Positions 28,562 to 31,399 of a stretch of DNA of 31,399 bases are shown one piece after another. Within the stretch, counting starts at the first letter, position 1. Each line of letters opens with the position of its first letter. Made by a program: the position numbers and the translations under genes. The notes beneath the pieces were generated by a model. It worked only from the letters and a program-made list of their open reading frames with translations, had not been told where the DNA came from and did not search any database. The DNA is taken from assembly GCA_964541635.1 (NCBI GenBank), contig CAZIQM010000007.1, positions 1 through 31,399 on the forward strand, given 5' to 3'. The stretch comes from DALYDP01 sp964541635 (GTDB lineage: Bacteria; Patescibacteriota; Gracilibacteria; Peribacterales; Peribacteraceae).

Positions 28562-28999
28562 GTGAAAACCGTCGCACAGAACAGGCGGGCAAGGTTCGAT
28601 TACGAGATCCTCGAGACCTTCGAGGCCGGAATCCAGCTTTTGGGGTGGGAGGTGAAAGCGTGCCGCACGCACTTGGCCGATTTGTCGGGCGCGTACCTGT
28701 CGTTCCACGGCGGGAAGCCCATGCTCAAGAAGATGACGATCCGTCCGTACCCGTTCGCGTCCGGCGTGGATCCCGACGACACGACGCGCGACCGATTGCT
28801 GCTTCTGAGCGCGAAGGAAATCGACCGGCTCAAGACCGCGTCGGACGAGAAAGGCATGGCGATCATCCCGATCGAAGTGAAGGCCGGACGGCACATCAAG
28901 GTGACGATCGCGCTGGGGCGGGGCCGGAAGAAGTTCGACAAGCGCGCGAAGATCAAGGACCGCGAGTCGAAGAAGCGCGCCCAAATGCAGGCGGACTAG
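28562..28999 (+). CDS. smpB: SsrA-binding protein SmpB
   Basis: 145 residues from GTG 28562, chosen because SmpB proteins begin immediately before the conserved block (here VKTVAQNRRARFDYEILETFEAGIQLLGWEVKACR). Other family motifs are DLSGAYLSFHGGKPML, RDRLLLLSAKEIDRL, MAIIPIEVKAGRHIKVTIALGRGRKKFDKR and the basic, disordered C-terminal tail KIKDRESKKRAQMQ that inserts into the ribosome. SmpB delivers tmRNA to stalled ribosomes for trans-translation. A tmRNA gene is not seen in this window. The 60 bases upstream overlap the promoter of the divergent small RNA. The next gene, pilD, is convergent. Confidence 0.97.
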   Translation: MKTVAQNRRARFDYEILETFEAGIQLLGWEVKACRTHLADLSGAYLSFHGGKPMLKKMTIRPYPFASGVDPDDTTRDRLLLLSAKEIDRLKTASDEKGMAIIPIEVKAGRHIKVTIALGRGRKKFDKRAKIKDRESKKRAQMQAD

Positions 29000-29050
29000 T
29001 GTCGGCCTCGGTACAATTTCGCGCCGCGCGAAATCACTCGGCCTGACACT
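28998..29050. repeat. Nested palindrome between smpB and pilD
   Basis: The outer arms AGTGTC-GGCC and GGCC-TGACACT pair with one bulge; the inner arms ATTTCGCG and CGCGAAAT are a perfect 8-bp stem with a 3-base loop (29016-29034). It starts at the smpB stop. It may be a bidirectional transcription barrier, but no T run follows. Confidence 0.65.
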
Positions 29051-29065
29051 CGCTCAATCGATTGT

Positions 29066-29118
29066 TTGTCATGCCGAGTGTTCGACGCCAGAGCGTCGAA
29101 TGTATCGAGGCATGACAA
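29066..29118. repeat. Palindromic dispersed-type repeat at the 3' end of pilD
   Basis: The outer arms TTGTCATGCC/GGCATGACAA form a perfect 10-bp stem; the inner arms TTCGACGC/GCGTCGAA form a perfect 8-bp stem. It begins like the recR-linked repeat (TTGTCAT.CCGAG). It ends 5 bases from the pilD stop. Confidence 0.8.
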
Positions 29119-29123
29119 AAGGA

Positions 29124-29858
29124 TCAAAACAGCGTCGGCACCGGCGCCAGCATGTCGCCCATGAAGAGCGCCACGTACGCCCCGATGACCAAGAAGGGCC
29201 CGAACGGCACCATATCGCCCCGCCGGAGCCGTTTCGCGAGGAGCAGCACGATCGTGACGCTCGCGCCGAACCCGTAGGCGAGGAGGAGCGTCCACAGCGC
29301 GAGGTGCGCCGTGCCGACGAGCACGCCGATCGCCGCCGCGAGGAGCACGTCGCCCATGCCGACCCACCGTCCGCGGCTGACGACCCACTGGAACAGGAAG
29401 AACCCCGCCAGGAGGAGCGGCGCGTACGTGGGAACCGTTCCGTCGGCCAGCCACCGCGACGCGAGCCCCGCGACGAACACCGTGAACGTGAGCGCGTCGG
29501 GAATCGTCTTCGTGCGGAGGTCGACGACGGCGATGAGCGCGAGCGCCCAGAGCGCGAGGAAGAAACACGCGGCACGCAGGAGGTCGCCGTCGGCCTGGAG
29601 GTACGCGGCGGCGGCGAGGAGTCCGCACCACGCTTCGACGAGCGGGACGCGCGCCGGGATCCGCGCGCCGCAGGAACGGCATGTGCCGCGCAAAAACAGC
29701 CAACTGGCCAGGGGGACCAATTCGACGGGCGACAGCGATCGGCGGCAACCGTCGCAGCGCGAGCGACCGAGGATCGACTCGCCGGCGGGCAGGCGCTCGA
29801 TGAGCACGTTCCCGAAACTCCCCATGCACACGCCGATGACGACCGCGATGAACAACAT
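29124..29858 (-). CDS. pilD: Prepilin peptidase / N-methyltransferase PilD (A24 family)
   Basis: 244 residues from ATG 29858; GTG 29867 would lie upstream of the likely transcription start. The N-terminal methyltransferase-type domain has CMGSFGNVLIERLPAGESI and the zinc tetracysteine pair CDGC and CRSC. The peptidase domain has the two catalytic Asp regions, AVVDLRTKTIPD and GMGDVLLAAAIG (GxGD motif), among seven or eight membrane helices. It cuts the prepilin leaders after Gly and methylates the new N-terminus, and so serves all pilins in the locus at 16.8-21.8 kb although it sits about 4 kb from it. It is preceded by the small 98-residue membrane protein gene. Confidence 0.95.
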   Translation of the reverse strand: MLFIAVVIGVCMGSFGNVLIERLPAGESILGRSRCDGCRRSLSPVELVPLASWLFLRGTCRSCGARIPARVPLVEAWCGLLAAAAYLQADGDLLRAACFFLALWALALIAVVDLRTKTIPDALTFTVFVAGLASRWLADGTVPTYAPLLLAGFFLFQWVVSRGRWVGMGDVLLAAAIGVLVGTAHLALWTLLLAYGFGASVTIVLLLAKRLRRGDMVPFGPFLVIGAYVALFMGDMLAPVPTLF

Positions 29859-29868
29859 CACGGTCACC

Positions 29869-29874
29869 AGTCTA
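29869..29874 (-). promoter_or_regulatory. Extended -10 of pilD
   Basis: Minus strand TGA-TAGACT. Transcription from about 29862 would make a nearly leaderless message starting about four bases before ATG 29858. Confidence 0.5.
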
Positions 29875-29925
29875 TCACGCCGTTATTCAATCGATTTCGG
29901 ACATCATGTGTTTATGTGGGAGGGG

Positions 29926-29957
29926 CGTTGTCACAGTGAGCCTGCCGAACTGTCGGA
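29926..29957. repeat. Dispersed-type repeat inserted at the 3' end of the small membrane protein gene
   Basis: TTGTCACAGTGAGCCTGCCG followed by AACTGTCGG, with short arms ACAGT/ACTGT. Its start TTGTCA and GTGAGC block resemble the other gene-end repeats. It lies inside a 48-base segment bounded by direct repeats TCGGACAT (29897-29904 and 29953-29960). Confidence 0.65.
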
Positions 29958-30221
29958 CATGGCGCGGCGGTGGAGGAAAGCGCAACCGCCCGCCAGGGCG
30001 ATCGTCGCGGAAAGACCGAGCGAAACCGTGCCGTGGGCCGCCAACGCGGCGGCGGACGCGTGCACCGGGGCGAGGACGTCGATCGAACCGCCTCCGACGA
30101 TGCCGCGGACGAACTCGAAGACGGCGTAGACCGCGAGCGCGACGCCGCATCCGCCCGCGGCACCGAGCACCTCCCGGATGACCGGCAGGGAAGCGACGCG
30201 GCGGAGGATCTGTGTGTGCAT
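29931..30221 (-). CDS. Small membrane protein of unknown function, C-terminus encoded by a repeat
   Basis: 96 residues from ATG 30221 (TTG 30227 is also in frame, but lies before the expected transcription start). Two hydrophobic segments (about 16-38, GGCGVALAVYAVFEFVRGIVG, and about 56-83) suggest a two-helix membrane protein with a short extracytoplasmic or cytoplasmic loop. The last residues, SSAGSL, are translated from the dispersed repeat, and what appears to be the earlier end of the gene (MSEID and TGA) lies 50 bases further on. It has the best promoter in the window and would be leaderless. I do not recognise a family. Confidence 0.65.
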   Translation of the reverse strand: MHTQILRRVASLPVIREVLGAAGGCGVALAVYAVFEFVRGIVGGGSIDVLAPVHASAAALAAHGTVSLGLSATIALAGGCAFLHRRAMSDSSAGSL

Positions 30222-30229
30222 TTCCAAGT

Positions 30230-30258
30230 ATTATATACTATTTTTGATAATTGGTCAA
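30230..30258 (-). promoter_or_regulatory. Consensus-like promoter of the small membrane protein gene
   Basis: Minus strand: -35 TTGACC (30258-30253), a 17-base AT-rich spacer and -10 TATAAT (30235-30230). The start near 30223 nearly coincides with ATG 30221, implying a leaderless mRNA. Confidence 0.8.
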
Positions 30259-30270
30259 AATAGTGTTCCT

Positions 30271-30300
30271 ATGAAAAAGCCGGGTGGGGAACCCGGCCTT
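30271..30300 (-). terminator. Intrinsic terminator of the nucleotidyltransferase gene
   Basis: Minus strand GCCGGGT-TCCC-CACCCGGC with flanking pairs, followed by TTTTTC. It lies 20 bases beyond the stop at 30319. Confidence 0.85.
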
Positions 30301-30318
30301 TCGAAGCAGATGGATGGA

Positions 30319-30683
30319 TTATCCCTCTTTTCCCAGTCCCCGCAGGATCGACGTCTTGTACTTCTCCGGATGGAACGCGGGGAGGCGCTCGATCTCGTAG
30401 GGGAGGTCCCCCTCCTTCATGCCCGGGGGGAGGCGTTGGTCGTAGCCGAGGAGGATGAGATCGGGATCGATGGCGCGGACGGGCTCGAGGAAATCGTGCG
30501 TCGACCCGAGCACCACGGTCGCGGTCGGGAACGCCGAGCGTATGAGCGACATGCGCTCGTCTTCGTCGTGCACCGGGAACCGCCCCTTGATCTGCTGCAC
30601 GTTGCGGTCGCGCGCGACGACGACGAACACCTTCCCGCTCTTGCCCNNNNNNNNNNGAAGGTTCCGAAGACGAGGACCTTCAT
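30319..30683 (-). CDS. Cytidylyltransferase-like (HxGH family) nucleotidyltransferase, interrupted by an assembly gap
   Basis: The start MKVLVFGTF (30683-30657) and the remainder KSGKVFVVVARDRNVQQIKG onward, ending GLGKEG, flank ten N. Family members begin MkVlvFGtFDxlHxGHxxfLxxAkxxGd, so the missing part must contain the HxGH nucleotide-binding motif. It needs roughly 40-60 bases, so the ten N are a placeholder, not a measured length. Later motifs ILLGYDQRLPPG and the late basic segment EKYKTSILRG fit glycerol-3-phosphate cytidylyltransferase or FAD synthetase-like enzymes, which join a nucleotide to a phosphorylated substrate. The substrate cannot be decided. It starts four bases after the stop of the upstream gene, so the two are cotranscribed. 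Confidence 0.85.
30647..30656. other. Assembly gap (10 N)
   Basis: Ten unresolved bases inside the nucleotidyltransferase gene. The frame before and after implies missing sequence longer than ten bases. Confidence 0.99.
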
Positions 30684-30687
30684 GGCG

Positions 30688-31399
30688 TCACGCGGACGGC
30701 TGCGACGACGGCGTTCCCTGGCGCTCGCCCTGCTGGTTGAGGTCGATGATGTAGACGCGCTTCTCGTCCATGACGTAGAGGTGCGACTGGTCGGGATCGA
30801 CGTAGAGATCCTGCAATTCGCCGAGCTGGTCGATTTCCAGGACGTATTGGCGCAGGTACGTGGCCTCGCCGGAGACGCCGCCGTCGCCGAGGATGATCAC
30901 GCGGCCCTCCACGGGATCGAGCAGGTAGAAGTTGCCGTCCGGCACTTTGTAGATTTTCGTGGCGTTCACGAGCAGGTTCTCGGGCGCCTGGCGGATCTGG
31001 AAGGGCATCGTCTCGCCGCGGAAGAGCTTCACCAGCCCGCCGCCGCGCTTGAGGACGTACACGTTGCCGTCGATCGCGATGTCGATCGCGTCGGTCAGGT
31101 CGCCGTTCACGTTGTACGGCGCCGGGGGACCGTAGCGGTTCTGCAGGCGCTCGTACTTGTAGATCTGCTTCTTGTCGCCGGCGGCCGAACGGTCGGGCGC
31201 GAGGACGTAGAGGTAGCGAAGGTACGTTTCGGCCGCGATGCCGCTGACCCAACCCGCCGTGTCGTCGGTCTTCATGGCGACCGGCGTGTTGTTGTTCCAC
31301 TCCATCACCAGGTTGCCCGTGAGGAGGAACACGAGGGTGTTGAACCGCGGGAACGAAGCGCCCGTGACGATGAGATCCTCCGTTTCGGGCAGGACCGTC
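30688..31399 (-). CDS. Extracytoplasmic beta-propeller-type (NHL/YVTN-like) protein, C-terminal part
   Basis: At least 236 residues; the frame is open to the right edge, so the N-terminus is missing. Repeated strand motifs are seen: AIDIAIDGNVYVLKRGGGLVKLFRGE, NATKIYKVPDGNFYLLDPVEGRVIILG, LQDLYVDPDQSHLYVMDEKRVYIIDLNQQG. Each has the IxVDxxGxxYVLD..xxxI pattern of NHL-type propeller blades. Proteins of this kind mediate binding or act as a scaffold on the cell surface, and none of the blades shows an active-site motif. The stop is four bases before the nucleotidyltransferase start, indicating one transcript. Confidence 0.7.
   Translation of the reverse strand, partial: TVLPETEDLIVTGASFPRFNTLVFLLTGNLVMEWNNNTPVAMKTDDTAGWVSGIAAETYLRYLYVLAPDRSAAGDKKQIYKYERLQNRYGPPAPYNVNGDLTDAIDIAIDGNVYVLKRGGGLVKLFRGETMPFQIRQAPENLLVNATKIYKVPDGNFYLLDPVEGRVIILGDGGVSGEATYLRQYVLEIDQLGELQDLYVDPDQSHLYVMDEKRVYIIDLNQQGERQGTPSSQPSA

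Overview
The window is a GC-rich chromosomal segment. It most resembles a member of the Patescibacteria (Candidate Phyla Radiation), although this is inference. The grounds are a compact type IV pilus locus with several odd pseudopilins, a NusA/RecR/SmpB/RNase P core set, few recognisable biosynthetic genes, surface proteins with a TSP3 stalk or a Ser-rich linker plus an ICHHPGN-type motif, and almost no Shine-Dalgarno sequences. TGA is an ordinary stop codon throughout, so this is not a code-25 lineage. A 10-base N run near the right end marks a scaffold gap, so the source is probably a draft or metagenome-derived assembly.

Layout from left to right. The 3' end of nusA with its terminator is followed by a membrane-anchored unknown protein. 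On the minus strand comes an autoregulated marR / DUF2339 giant membrane protein / TSP3 surface protein operon. Diverging from it is a DnaQ exonuclease fused to what looks like an ATPase-dead DinG-type helicase. Next are a small Cys-rich secreted protein, a polyprenyl glycosylphosphotransferase, a secreted propeller-like protein and rnpB. rnpB diverges from a tRNA-Thr gene that carries a displaced copy of its own 5' half. A GT11 fucosyltransferase-like gene, a truncated pyrF, a CPA-type cation/proton antiporter and a sensor histidine kinase follow.

From 16.8 to 25.9 kb, all on the minus strand, lies the pilus locus. In order of transcription it holds a stand-alone CheY-like receiver, pilB, pilC, a Ser-linker pseudopilin, an LVIVD-propeller pseudopilin, a PilX/GspK-like minor pilin and another pseudopilin. 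Then come a major pilin with its own promoter and terminator and a paralogous pilin with a repeat inserted in its leader. pilD lies separately at 29.1-29.9 kb. The rest holds a small low-GC gene, recR, an unknown 362-aa protein, a candidate small RNA, smpB, a small membrane protein, a nucleotidyltransferase broken by the gap, and the end of an extracytoplasmic propeller protein.

The most unusual signal is a family of short repeats, with core CCCTCGGCTGCGCTCGGG or relatives beginning TTGTCA, sitting exactly at gene ends. At recR the 3' terminus exists twice on either side of the repeat, with 14 identical residues but 13 of 14 codons changed. At the paralogous pilin the leader is duplicated on either side of the same repeat. 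In both cases the order is displaced old end, repeat, replacement end, gene body, with the repeat in the same polarity. A tRNA-Thr gene and a small membrane-protein gene show related arrangements. This suggests repeat-linked replacement of gene ends.

A second theme is transcription start architecture. Several genes have good -35/-10 or extended -10 (TGnTAnnnT) promoters placed so that the mRNA would be leaderless or start with a short pyrimidine-rich leader.
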